From IMG/VR virus record IMGVR_UViG_3300032116_001461, positions 1-21,923 of that record: a DNA stretch of 21,923 nt; one strand, written 5' to 3'. Below the pieces are notes generated by a model. That model did no database searches. It saw only the letters and a list, made by a program, of their open reading frames with translations, and had not been told where the DNA came from. Each line of letters begins with the position of its first letter. The first letter of the stretch is position 1. The position numbers and the translations under genes are program-made. The stretch is from a virus. Shown here piece after piece: positions 7,330-12,953 of the stretch.

Positions 7330-8331
7330 ATGAAATACGCTCTTATTGACACTGCTAACACTTTCTTCCGCGCTCGTCACGTTGCTAGCCGCAATAGTGA
7401 CACATGGGAGAAGATTGGCATGGCTATGCATCTTACTATGTCGTCCGTCAATATGATTGTGCGTCAATATGGCATTGACCATGTTGTGTTCTGTCTTGAG
7501 GGTCGTAGCTGGCGTAAGGAGTTCTATCCTCGCTACAAGGCTCATCGCAAGCTTGACGAAAGCGCAATGACCGAACGTGAAGTAGAAGAAAATCAGATGT
7601 TCTGGGAAACGTATGACGTTTTCACTACTTACTTGCGTGAGAAGACTAACGCTAGCGTATTGCGTGTTCCCAACGCAGAAGCAGACGATATCATTGCTCG
7701 TTTCATTGACTTGCATCCCAATGACGAACACTTCATCATTTCTAGTGACAGTGACTTTGTCCAACTTATCAGCGAGAACGTAAAGCAATACAATGGTGTT
7801 GCTAATCAGCTTATCACGCTTGATGGCTACTTCAATGATCGTGGTAAGCCTATCAAGGACAAGAAGACTGGCGAGCCTAAGTTGCTTGAAGACCCTGAAT
7901 ATCTTTTGTTCAAGAAGATTATTCGCGGTGACGCAACTGACAACGTGTTCAGTGCATATCCGGGCGCTCGTGAGAAGGGTTCTAAGAACACTATCGGTAT
8001 TCGTGATGCGTTTGAAGATCGTGTAAAGCAGGGCTTCAAGTGGAATAACTTTCTCTTGCAGAAGTGGGTTGACCACGAGGGCGTTGAACACCGCGTTAAG
8101 GATGATTATGAACGCAACCGCACTCTGATTGACCTTCGTGCTATGCCCGACGATATCAAGGAAACTGTTGATAATATCATCAAGAGCGATGTTCGCACTA
8201 CTACGACTCCGATGGTCGGCGTACAGCTAATGAAGTTCTGCGGTAAGTATGAGTTGACCAAGATTAGCGAACAGGCTGAAACATATAGCAAGTGGCTCAA
8301 TAGTTCGTACAAGGGTGTACTCAATGGCTGA
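7330..8331 (+). CDS. 5'-3' exonuclease / flap endonuclease, T4 RNase H type
   Basis: 333 aa, complete. FEN-family acidic metal ligands are visible: D7 (YALIDTAN), E117, D119 and D120 (NAEADDIIARF), D140 and D142 (SSDSDF), D201 and D204 (GDATDN). The basic WRKEFYPRYKAHR block (61-73) corresponds to the region that clamps the 5' end in this family. The length is close to T4 RNase H (about 305 aa). The known role is removal of RNA primers and 5' flaps during phage lagging-strand synthesis. A helix-hairpin-helix follows near GIRDAFE. It is the first gene after a consensus promoter and overlaps the next gene by 8 bases. Confidence 0.92.
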   Translation: MKYALIDTANTFFRARHVASRNSDTWEKIGMAMHLTMSSVNMIVRQYGIDHVVFCLEGRSWRKEFYPRYKAHRKLDESAMTEREVEENQMFWETYDVFTTYLREKTNASVLRVPNAEADDIIARFIDLHPNDEHFIISSDSDFVQLISENVKQYNGVANQLITLDGYFNDRGKPIKDKKTGEPKLLEDPEYLLFKKIIRGDATDNVFSAYPGAREKGSKNTIGIRDAFEDRVKQGFKWNNFLLQKWVDHEGVEHRVKDDYERNRTLIDLRAMPDDIKETVDNIIKSDVRTTTTPMVGVQLMKFCGKYELTKISEQAETYSKWLNSSYKGVLNG

Positions 8332-8695
8332 TAATATTCCTTGGTTCAAATCAATTCAAAGCATAGGTCGGGGCTTTCGTCCTGGTATGGAAATCAAGAT
8401 GTTGTCTGCTGGCACCGGTACAGGCAAGAGTGTTTTTCTTGATTTTGAGAGCGATGATTTCAAGCCTTGGCGTGAAACGTTTCGCCCGCACTATGCTGAA
8501 TATCGTGACTTTGATACCGGCGAAACATACTGGAAGAAGTTCAATCGACTTCCTAGATCAAGCGACCTATATCGTGCTGATAACGTAATCCGTCTGAATG
8601 AAGATGGGACATATGAGTACGTAAAAAATCGTAAAGACGGAAATCTTCGGCAGCTAACCGAAGAAGAAATTATGTGGGTGTTGTTACGTGTCTAA
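8324..8695 (+). CDS. small P-loop-motif protein, function unknown
   Basis: 123 aa. The ATG at 8324 is preferred to a GTG at 8315 because AGGG sits 10 bases upstream and this keeps a short 8-base overlap with the exonuclease stop. A Walker A-like motif, AGTGTGKS (29-36), satisfies [AG]x4GK[ST]. The protein has no hydrophobic-DE Walker B strand and is too short for a RecA or ASCE ATPase fold. It may therefore be a relic of a longer NTPase, a protein that borrows the motif for another purpose, or a chance match. The rest is acidic and aromatic with no recognised domain. Confidence 0.65.
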   Translation: MADNIPWFKSIQSIGRGFRPGMEIKMLSAGTGTGKSVFLDFESDDFKPWRETFRPHYAEYRDFDTGETYWKKFNRLPRSSDLYRADNVIRLNEDGTYEYVKNRKDGNLRQLTEEEIMWVLLRV

Positions 8696-8990
8696 AGAAA
8701 TTTTGTCGTGCAAAGATTGCAAGCATTCTACTATGTTTATGATTGACAGGATTTTCACGTTGAATGGTCTTGTAGGAGTATACGATACTAACTACAAATG
8801 CTCCAAATTTCCTGAGGAAACAAAAGTAATTGATGATATAGTTCTTGGTCCAACGAAAGTAAAGGCTAAGCTGCCGTATTGTAACATTGCCCGTCGCCAC
8901 GGTGAATGCGGCCTAGATGGAAAGCATTGGCAACCTAAGCATAAGAAAGATTTATTTAAAATGTTAATGAAGGAAACATATTATGACTGA
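8688..8990 (+). CDS. Cys-rich, probable zinc-binding small protein
   Basis: 100 aa with a GTG start overlapping the previous stop by 8 bases. Five cysteines: C8 and C11 (SCKDCKH), C38 (YKCSKF), C65 (PYCNIARR) and C74 (GECGLDGKHW). This CxxC ... C ... CxxxR ... CGxxGKxW layout is like small Cys-cluster proteins found in phages and bacteria and is probably metal-binding. The function is unknown; such proteins are often nucleic-acid or protein adaptors. The Shine-Dalgarno is weak (GGGTG), so translation may be coupled to the upstream gene. Confidence 0.65.
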   Translation: MSKEILSCKDCKHSTMFMIDRIFTLNGLVGVYDTNYKCSKFPEETKVIDDIVLGPTKVKAKLPYCNIARRHGECGLDGKHWQPKHKKDLFKMLMKETYYD

Positions 8991-9438
8991 ACTAGTAGCG
9001 AAGCCTATCGTTAAAAATCAGTTTTGGATCGTCACAGATGGTCATAAAAAGGTAGGCAATATTGAAGCAAACAACGCGGGATACGGGGTGCAGATTAACG
9101 GCACCTTCCTTCAGTTCAACAACACAGATGAATTGAAGAAGTCAACTAAGATTCGCTTTGAATCCATTGCAAACACTATCTCAAAGCCTACACATCCATA
9201 TCCTGAATATCCTACTACTAAGCGAGTGTATAACAGTATCTTGGATATTCAACGCGGTTTGCATTTGTTCACTAAGACTAAAAAGAGCAAATGCTTACAT
9301 GCCGCCGGGTATTTTGTGATTGATCAGAACACTAGTAAGCAAATAGTGTTCTGTCCCAAGTATATTTTCGTGCAGAGGTATCCTTATCTAGGACCCTATA
9401 AAACCAAAACGGAAGCAGAAAGTGTGATAAATACATAG
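8983..9438 (+). CDS. conserved hypothetical phage protein
   Basis: 151 aa, ATG with AAGGA Shine-Dalgarno and an 8-base overlap with the previous gene. The N-terminal part (QFWIVTDGHKKVGNIEAN) looks like beta strands. The C-terminal half has a striking block, GLHLFTKTKKSKCLHAAGYFV then CPKYIFVQRYPYLGPYKTKTE. I recall similar LFTKS.KSK..AGY and CPK...RY...GP.KT patterns from cyanophage genomes, where the protein is uncharacterised; not verified. No catalytic motif seen. Confidence 0.7.
   Translation: MTELVAKPIVKNQFWIVTDGHKKVGNIEANNAGYGVQINGTFLQFNNTDELKKSTKIRFESIANTISKPTHPYPEYPTTKRVYNSILDIQRGLHLFTKTKKSKCLHAAGYFVIDQNTSKQIVFCPKYIFVQRYPYLGPYKTKTEAESVINT
9426..9433 (+). promoter_or_regulatory. T4-like late promoter box (GATAAATA), tentative
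   Basis: GATAAATA fits the NATAAATA late-promoter box of T4-like marine phages. If used with T4 spacing, transcription would start at about 9439, only three bases before the next ATG. It lies in the coding end of the upstream gene, so it may be coincidental. Confidence 0.35.
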
Positions 9439-9441
9439 ATT

Positions 9442-9642
9442 ATGTTACACATTAAGAAGTTTATGGACAAAATGTCCGTGGTGGAATCCAAAATGAACAA
9501 AGACGTTGTTCTACCCATCACGGATGCTCGTGGACTTCGTGATGATATTACAAGACTTTTGGCGGACCTGCACGAACTATCATCAACTAACAGTGAGAAA
9601 AACCAAGTGATAGAAGTTCAAGTTAAGGGTGGTTCATTCTAA
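9442..9642 (+). CDS. small conserved hypothetical phage protein
   Basis: 66 aa, helical, with the central phrase VVLPITDARGLRDDITRLLADLHEL, which I remember as typical of a small marine T4-like phage family (not verified). The first ATG (9442) has no good Shine-Dalgarno; alternatives are in-frame ATGs at 9463 (AAGAAG shortly upstream) and 9472. The conserved part starts after all three, so the start is uncertain. The next gene begins at its stop (TAATG). Confidence 0.62.
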   Translation: MLHIKKFMDKMSVVESKMNKDVVLPITDARGLRDDITRLLADLHELSSTNSEKNQVIEVQVKGGSF

Positions 9643-9947
9643 TGAGCAGGACACAGCCCACAGTATTAGTAGAATACGTAGATAAGAAGACGTATAAGTG
9701 CGACCAAATCGTAGAGGCAGCAGGCATTTGGGCTGTGTTCTATGATGATCAGCCGATCAATCTAAAATCAAGTCATTATCTAGCAAATGATGTTGCACCT
9801 AAATACAAGAAAACTAGTTTCAGTAATCCAGGACATGCTAGAAATCTGTGCAGAAAACTAAACGCACAGTTCAAGACTGATAAGTTTACCGTAGTGTTTA
9901 TGAACAGCGGTAGAACGGTCTACCCCGATGACCTATCCCAAGACTAA
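9642..9947 (+). CDS. small hypothetical protein
   Basis: 101 aa; the ATG overlaps the previous stop by one base, with AAGGGTGG as a good Shine-Dalgarno 9 bases upstream. The sequence alternates strands and basic stretches (VLVEYVDKKTYKCDQIVEAAG; FTVVFMNSGRTVYPDDLSQD). There are two cysteines. No domain recognised. Its end overlaps the next gene by 20 bases in another frame. Confidence 0.6.
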   Translation: MSRTQPTVLVEYVDKKTYKCDQIVEAAGIWAVFYDDQPINLKSSHYLANDVAPKYKKTSFSNPGHARNLCRKLNAQFKTDKFTVVFMNSGRTVYPDDLSQD

Positions 9948-10347
9948 AACAGAAATTGTAAAACTAATAATTGATCAGCTTAAAGATGATCCCGATTTTG
10001 CATGGAAAGACAAGCCATACGATAAAGTAGTGTTTGAATGGTTTGTTACTGGTAGAGCAGGGTCTGGACTACGATTATCAGACGCAGGCAAAGTTGCATT
10101 TGAATATGCAAAGATAGCACATTATGAATTTGAATTCTCGCCGCCGGGCGTGAAAACGAGAGATATAAACGCCTGGCACAAATATGCATTGATTCTTGAC
10201 AAAAAGATTAAATGCCCCTACTACATCGGCGTAAAACAAGTTGACAAAACTAGGAAACAACCCTATATCAGATTTTATGACAACAAGATAGCAATGATGA
10301 TGGCCTTATATGGTGATTTACAAAGCTACATTGATTCAGTAAAATAG
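9928..10347 (+). CDS. conserved hypothetical phage protein
   Basis: 139 aa. The N-terminal half has LRLSDAGKVAFEYAKIAHYEFEF, like a winged-helix or helical element; the C-terminal half has YALILDKKIKCPYYIGVK and IRFYDNKIAMMMALYGDLQSYIDS. I recall the combination L.LD.KI.CPYY and R.YD...M...GDL..YL as common in marine T4-like phages, of unknown role (not verified). The start overlaps the previous gene by 20 bases with a poor Shine-Dalgarno, so it may depend on coupling. Confidence 0.66.
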   Translation: MTYPKTKTEIVKLIIDQLKDDPDFAWKDKPYDKVVFEWFVTGRAGSGLRLSDAGKVAFEYAKIAHYEFEFSPPGVKTRDINAWHKYALILDKKIKCPYYIGVKQVDKTRKQPYIRFYDNKIAMMMALYGDLQSYIDSVK

Positions 10348-10372
10348 TATTATTTTATGTTCGCAGTTGCAG

Positions 10373-10402
10373 CATAAATAATATGCTTAGCCAAATGCTA
10401 AG
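10373..10402 (+). promoter_or_regulatory. late promoter box (CATAAATA) plus 5' leader hairpin
   Basis: CATAAATA at 10373-10380 fits NATAAATA; the expected start is about 10386. The transcript would begin at once with a 6-bp hairpin, CTTAGC (10386-10391) and GCTAAG (10397-10402) around a 5-base loop, which could stabilise the 5' end. A 46-base leader with AGGAG then leads to the exported EF-hand gene. Confidence 0.5.
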
Positions 10403-10431
10403 TTACACACAACACACACAGGAGAAAAATT

Positions 10432-10680
10432 ATGAAGAATATTGCAATTAGCCTTTTAGCGGCTCTCACTCTATCGACCCCAGCATTCGCTTCTTGGAAG
10501 AGCGATTTGTTTGCTAAGCTTGATGCAGACAAGAGCGGGGAAATTGCCCTTACTGAATTGACTGGCGCAGGATGCCGCACTCAGCCTAAGCTTTTTAACT
10601 ATGCTGATAAGGATCGCAGCAAGGGTCTTAGCAAGGCTGAATATTTCAACAACCGAGACCTTCTCGGTCGTTGCAGCTAA
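10432..10680 (+). CDS. exported EF-hand (calcium-binding) small protein
   Basis: 82 aa. Residues 1-20 form a Sec-type signal peptide: Lys2, a hydrophobic core AISLLAALTLSTP, and cleavage after AFA (20), a good AxA site. The mature ~62 residues hold a canonical EF-hand loop D31-x-D33-x-S35-G36-x-I38-x3-E42, and a second, less regular loop D59-x-D61-x-S63-x-G65-L66-x3-E70 that has Gly at position 7 rather than 6. Cysteines C48 and C81 could form a disulfide in the periplasm. An EF-hand pair is the usual Ca-binding unit. Exported phage proteins normally concern lysis, superinfection exclusion or envelope effects; which applies here is unknown. Good Shine-Dalgarno (AGGAG); probably late-expressed. 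Confidence 0.8.
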   Translation: MKNIAISLLAALTLSTPAFASWKSDLFAKLDADKSGEIALTELTGAGCRTQPKLFNYADKDRSKGLSKAEYFNNRDLLGRCS

Positions 10681-10692
10681 GGAGTAGTTAAC

Positions 10693-10974
10693 ATGTTGGC
10701 TACTTTAATCAACAATACCGTTGACGCCATCCAAACTTCAAAGAAGATTTTCGTTGATACTTTCGTCAAGCACGAAGGTCTAGCAAAGTCTCTAAATGAG
10801 TTTGTAGATGCCCAAACTGACTATACAAAGCAAGCAATTGATGCTAGTGTTAAAGCTGGTAATGAGGTGTATAAGACTGTCTCTGACAGAACATTTTACA
10901 CTGATACCATGAAGACTATGCAAGAATCTGTACAGGCTTTGTATCACACACAGAAGAAGAAAGAAGAAAAATAA
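10693..10974 (+). CDS. phasin-like amphipathic helical protein
   Basis: 93 aa, no cysteine, almost entirely predicted helix. The core LNEFVDAQTDYTKQAIDASVKAG resembles the phasin repeat region (FxxxQxxyxkaaldA), which in bacteria coats polyhydroxyalkanoate granules; related proteins also act as chaperones. The likeness is by eye and could merely reflect amphipathic helix composition. The C-terminus is a Lys/Glu tail (QKKKEEK). Shine-Dalgarno AAGGAG overlaps the EF-hand gene's stop, so both are probably on one transcript. Confidence 0.55.
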   Translation: MLATLINNTVDAIQTSKKIFVDTFVKHEGLAKSLNEFVDAQTDYTKQAIDASVKAGNEVYKTVSDRTFYTDTMKTMQESVQALYHTQKKKEEK

Positions 10975-10976
10975 TA

Positions 10977-11075
10977 ATGACTAATAAAGCACTATATGCA
11001 TCACGGGCCGGGTTTATAACACTAACCTCATTGATGATGGTTTTAACCTACTCGTTTATCGTAACTATTTTATAA
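10977..11075 (+). CDS. 32-aa single-span membrane protein
   Basis: ATG at 10977 to TAA at 11073-11075. After a short basic N-terminus (MTNKALYASRAG) comes one hydrophobic span of about 20 residues (FITLTSLMMVLTYSFIVTIL). It starts two bases after the previous stop, behind an A/G-rich stretch that may serve as ribosome-binding site, and its stop overlaps the AAGGAG of the next gene. The tight packing supports real coding. The function is unknown; phage proteins of this size and layout include lysis and exclusion factors. Confidence 0.5.
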   Translation: MTNKALYASRAGFITLTSLMMVLTYSFIVTIL

Positions 11076-11086
11076 GGAGTTGTACA

Positions 11087-11353
11087 ATGAGCGATAGTAA
11101 AATTCCAGGACTTCCTGAGATTAAGTTTAATAAGAACGGATATGAAATCCGTTCTGATATTTTGGGGCTCGCTGAAAAGCTAGTCATTGAGGAATACAAG
11201 GCTAAGTTACTTGGTTGGGAAGTCTCGCAGAAAAAAGACGAAGAAGGTAAGATTGTTACCAAAGTCTCTGCTCCGGAGTTTCCTGGACTTGATAAGGTCC
11301 TTGAGACTGCTCAAAAGATGTATGATTTCGTAAATCAAAATCCAAAAAAGTAA
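11087..11353 (+). CDS. small conserved hypothetical phage protein
   Basis: 88 aa with a strong Shine-Dalgarno (AAGGAG, 11075-11080). The N-terminal IPGLPEIKFNKNGYEIRSDILGLAEKLV followed by a helical LGWEV segment and a C-terminal LETAQKMYDFVNQ helix is, as I recall it, a pattern of cyanophage-type hypothetical proteins (NGYEIR..L.LA); not verified. Soluble, acidic, no catalytic motif. It is the last gene before the composite promoter/hairpin element at 11362-11418. Confidence 0.7.
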   Translation: MSDSKIPGLPEIKFNKNGYEIRSDILGLAEKLVIEEYKAKLLGWEVSQKKDEEGKIVTKVSAPEFPGLDKVLETAQKMYDFVNQNPKK

Positions 11354-11361
11354 AAAAACGG

Positions 11362-11390
11362 TTGACAAAAGGTCTCCTTGGAGCTATAGT
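11362..11390 (+). promoter_or_regulatory. sigma70 promoter nested in a terminator-like hairpin
   Basis: TTGACA at 11362-11367, a 17-base spacer, TATAGT at 11385-11390. The predicted start is about 11397, inside the 3' half of an inverted repeat (11373-11412), so transcripts from this promoter lack the upstream arm. Shine-Dalgarno AAGGAG lies at 11406-11411 before the ATG at 11419. Confidence 0.8.
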
Positions 11391-11418
11391 GATAATATAG
11401 CTTCTAAGGAGATTTTTT
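11373..11418 (+). terminator. inverted repeat plus T6: terminator/Shine-Dalgarno-sequestering hairpin
   Basis: TCTCCTT (11373-11379) pairs with AAGGAGA (11406-11412), and AGCTATA (11382-11388) with TATAGCT (11396-11402), leaving a 7-base loop and a small internal loop (GG/TCT). TTTTTT follows at 11413-11418, touching the ATG. In read-through RNA this is a 14-bp hairpin with a U-tract, able to terminate transcription or to hide the Shine-Dalgarno. The stem is only moderately GC-rich, so termination strength is uncertain. Confidence 0.6.
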
Positions 11419-11625
11419 ATGGGTAATGAAGATTTTATCAGCTACGTGCTTAGCTTCTATAACGGTGTTGATGGCATCTACAAAGATGTAGACGCTACTC
11501 CTGCCGAAGTTGTTGCTGCTACCCGCAAGCTTGAAAAGATGTATCGCAGCAACGGCGAAGAGCCAGTGTATGACTCTATTGACCGTGAGCGTGTTCGTGA
11601 CTTCATTCTAGAAGGTCGCAAGTAA
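11419..11625 (+). CDS. small acidic hypothetical protein
   Basis: 68 aa, preceded by AAGGAG and T6. The sequence is helical and acidic: FISYVLSFYNGVDGIYKDV, then ATPAEVVAATRKLEKMY, then DSIDRERVRDFILEGRK. No domain recognised. Its expression is governed by the composite promoter/hairpin immediately upstream, which suggests that its timing or dose matters. The stop overlaps the next ATG (TAATG). Confidence 0.65.
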   Translation: MGNEDFISYVLSFYNGVDGIYKDVDATPAEVVAATRKLEKMYRSNGEEPVYDSIDRERVRDFILEGRK

Positions 11626-11933
11626 TGCCCTACACTGTTCTTGACGCTATGAAGGATGAAGTTGAACTTCTCCGAGAACAGGCTAAAGTTGAGGAAAAGG
11701 AAGACCGCATTATTGCTGTAGCTATTCTAAGACAAATAGCCATGTCCCATCAGCGAATCATCAACCGTGTTGAAAAGGGATTAGACTATTCACTTGAAAT
11801 CGTAGATGGCGAAATCAAACGAGTAAGTAAGCAGTCTAACCGCAAGACCCTTGAGGAAGAATATCCTGCACTCAAAAATGCAGCAGAGCAATACAATCTC
11901 GTTAAAGATTTGATTGACAGTACCCCAGATTAA
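11625..11933 (+). CDS. helical hypothetical protein
   Basis: 102 aa, highly charged and probably coiled-coil over residues 7-45 (AMKDEVELLREQAKVEEKEDRIIAVAILRQ region), with a shorter strand pair near SLEIVDGEIKRV and a helical C-terminus. Translation is coupled to the previous gene through TAATG, with AAGGT as Shine-Dalgarno. No similarity recognised. Confidence 0.6.
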   Translation: MPYTVLDAMKDEVELLREQAKVEEKEDRIIAVAILRQIAMSHQRIINRVEKGLDYSLEIVDGEIKRVSKQSNRKTLEEEYPALKNAAEQYNLVKDLIDSTPD

Positions 11934-11952
11934 ATAAAGGAAAGGAAACATC

Positions 11953-12153
11953 ATGAAAGAAAATATCGTAAACACTCTTAAGGCTAGCTTTGAAGCTAGT
12001 ATTGCTAAGCATAAGATGAACATTGACATTATGCTAAACAACCCAATGGCAATCCACGAACATACTGACTTTATGGGTGCTGTTGAACTTGAACTCGCAC
12101 AGATTGCCGAGTATGAAGATAAGTTGGAAGCACTTACAAAATATTTTTCATAA
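11953..12153 (+). CDS. small conserved phage protein (helical)
   Basis: 66 aa, strong purine-rich Shine-Dalgarno (AAAGGAAAGGA) before the ATG. The sequence is all helix, with the phrase IDIMLNNPMAIHEHTDFMGAVELELAQIAEYEDKL. I recall the NNP..I.EH.D.M.AIE.EL..IA..DKL pattern from many cyanophage genomes, uncharacterised there (not verified). It is followed by a promoter-bearing gap. Confidence 0.7.
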   Translation: MKENIVNTLKASFEASIAKHKMNIDIMLNNPMAIHEHTDFMGAVELELAQIAEYEDKLEALTKYFS

Positions 12154-12168
12154 AAGGCGATTTTTTGG

Positions 12169-12197
12169 TTGACTTGTTTGCCCAAACTTGTTATAAG
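12169..12197 (+). promoter_or_regulatory. sigma70 promoter with extended -10
   Basis: TTGACT at 12169-12174, 17-base spacer, TATAAG at 12192-12197 preceded by TGT (extended -10). The spacer end TGCCCAAACTTGT matches the promoter at 12883 (TGCCCATACCTGT) at the same distance from the -10. The predicted start is near 12204. Confidence 0.75.
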
Positions 12198-12230
12198 AGT
12201 ATATCAAGAACGAAGAAAAGGGTTTACAAC

Positions 12231-12599
12231 ATGGCATATGTTTCGCAGCAGATGAAGTCAGAACTCGCTCCCGCAATCAAGACCATTCTTAAGAAGTATG
12301 GTATCAAGGGTTCGATTGCTGTTCAGAATCATTCTACGCTCGTTCTCAATATCAAGTCTGGTAAGATTGACTTTGCTAAGGATTCTACCTCTGACAATTT
12401 CAACTATCAAGTCAACACTTACTGGGTGCATGAACATTACACTGGTAAGGCTAAGAAGTTTCTCGCAGAAGTCATTGCTGCGATGAAGGGTCCGAAGTTC
12501 TTTGATCATTCGGATGCTATGACTGACTATTTTCATGTCAGTCACTACATTGACATTAATCTGGGCAAGTGGAACAAGCCCTATGTTTTGGAGAAGTAA
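12231..12599 (+). CDS. LPD29-like conserved phage protein
   Basis: 123 aa. The ATG at 12231 is chosen because an upstream in-frame start (12165) would put the promoter inside the gene; AGAAAAGGG precedes it. The block LAPAIKTILKKYGIKGSIAVQNHSTLVLNI looks to me like the large polyvalent protein-associated domain LPD29, found in phage and mobile-element proteins, followed by a tail DYFHVSHYIDINLGKWNKPY. Assignment is from memory of the motif K.YG.KGS..V.NHSTL. The molecular function of that domain is unknown to me. Confidence 0.65.
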   Translation: MAYVSQQMKSELAPAIKTILKKYGIKGSIAVQNHSTLVLNIKSGKIDFAKDSTSDNFNYQVNTYWVHEHYTGKAKKFLAEVIAAMKGPKFFDHSDAMTDYFHVSHYIDINLGKWNKPYVLEK

Positions 12600-12710
12600 A
12601 TGTTTGAACGTCTAAGGTTTTGGGTGTATAAACAGACTCCTGCGTATTGGGAGATTGTTGGCTTTTTTGTATTGCTTGCCTTTATTGGCTTTCTAGCAGG
12701 AGTAAATTAA
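12600..12710 (+). CDS. 36-aa single-span membrane protein
   Basis: ATG at 12600 directly follows the previous stop (12597-12599); TAA at 12708-12710. A basic amphipathic start (MFERLRFWVYKQTPAYWE) precedes one hydrophobic helix of about 16 residues (IVGFFVLLAFIGFLAG). The Arg/Lys-rich N-terminus suggests it stays inside the cell. Its end carries the AGGAG Shine-Dalgarno of the next gene. Function unknown; packed between two genes without gaps, which supports it being real. Confidence 0.55.
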   Translation: MFERLRFWVYKQTPAYWEIVGFFVLLAFIGFLAGVN

Positions 12711-12711
12711 T

Positions 12712-12861
12712 ATGCGTACTTTTTGGGTTTTCATCAAGAATTCGGCTGGCTATCCTATGCGGGTAGAACTACAGGCAGAAAATAACTTTCGTGCGATTGA
12801 AATCGCTAAGGCACTCTACGGACCTGCACTCATGTCCGAAGGTGCAAATCTAGTAAACTAA
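12712..12861 (+). CDS. 49-aa hypothetical protein
   Basis: ATG at 12712 with AGGAG 9 bases upstream; stop at 12859-12861. The sequence has a beta-hairpin-like start (MRTFWVFIKN...YPMRVELQAEN) and a helix (FRAIEIAKALYG). I recall similar short proteins (FxVFVK..AG....V.A.N...A...A..) in marine T4-like phages, where the role is unknown. Complete and well packed in the operon. Confidence 0.58.
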   Translation: MRTFWVFIKNSAGYPMRVELQAENNFRAIEIAKALYGPALMSEGANLVN

Positions 12862-12882
12862 TGATTTTGGGCATCTTGTCGT

Positions 12883-12911
12883 TTGACATAGGTGCCCATA
12901 CCTGTTATAAC
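12883..12911 (+). promoter_or_regulatory. sigma70 promoter with extended -10 and flanking inverted repeat
   Basis: TTGACA at 12883-12888, 17-base spacer, TATAAC at 12906-12911 with TGT immediately upstream. TGGGCA (12868-12873) and TGCCCA (12893-12898) form a 6-bp inverted repeat around the -35, a possible operator. A small hairpin TGTAC/GTACA (12917-12932) lies at the predicted transcript start. Confidence 0.78.
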
Positions 12912-12953
12912 AATAATGTACAATTGGGTACAAATTTCTCTAAGGAGTAACTT

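Noticed and set aside
7237-8091. 284-aa open frame on the - strand opposite the exonuclease
   Set aside because: It is antisense to a clearly real exonuclease with all catalytic motifs, has no Shine-Dalgarno or recognisable domain, and is explained by codon bias on the other strand.
10241-10269. TTGACA-N17-TATATC, a promoter-like match within the 9928-10347 gene
   Set aside because: It sits inside a coding region and a better-placed late box (10373-10380) precedes the next gene. It may be real but has no supporting context.
12165-12230. Upstream in-frame start extending the 12231-12599 gene
   Set aside because: This would place the promoter's -10 and leader inside the gene; the ATG at 12231 has a Shine-Dalgarno and fits the conserved start.
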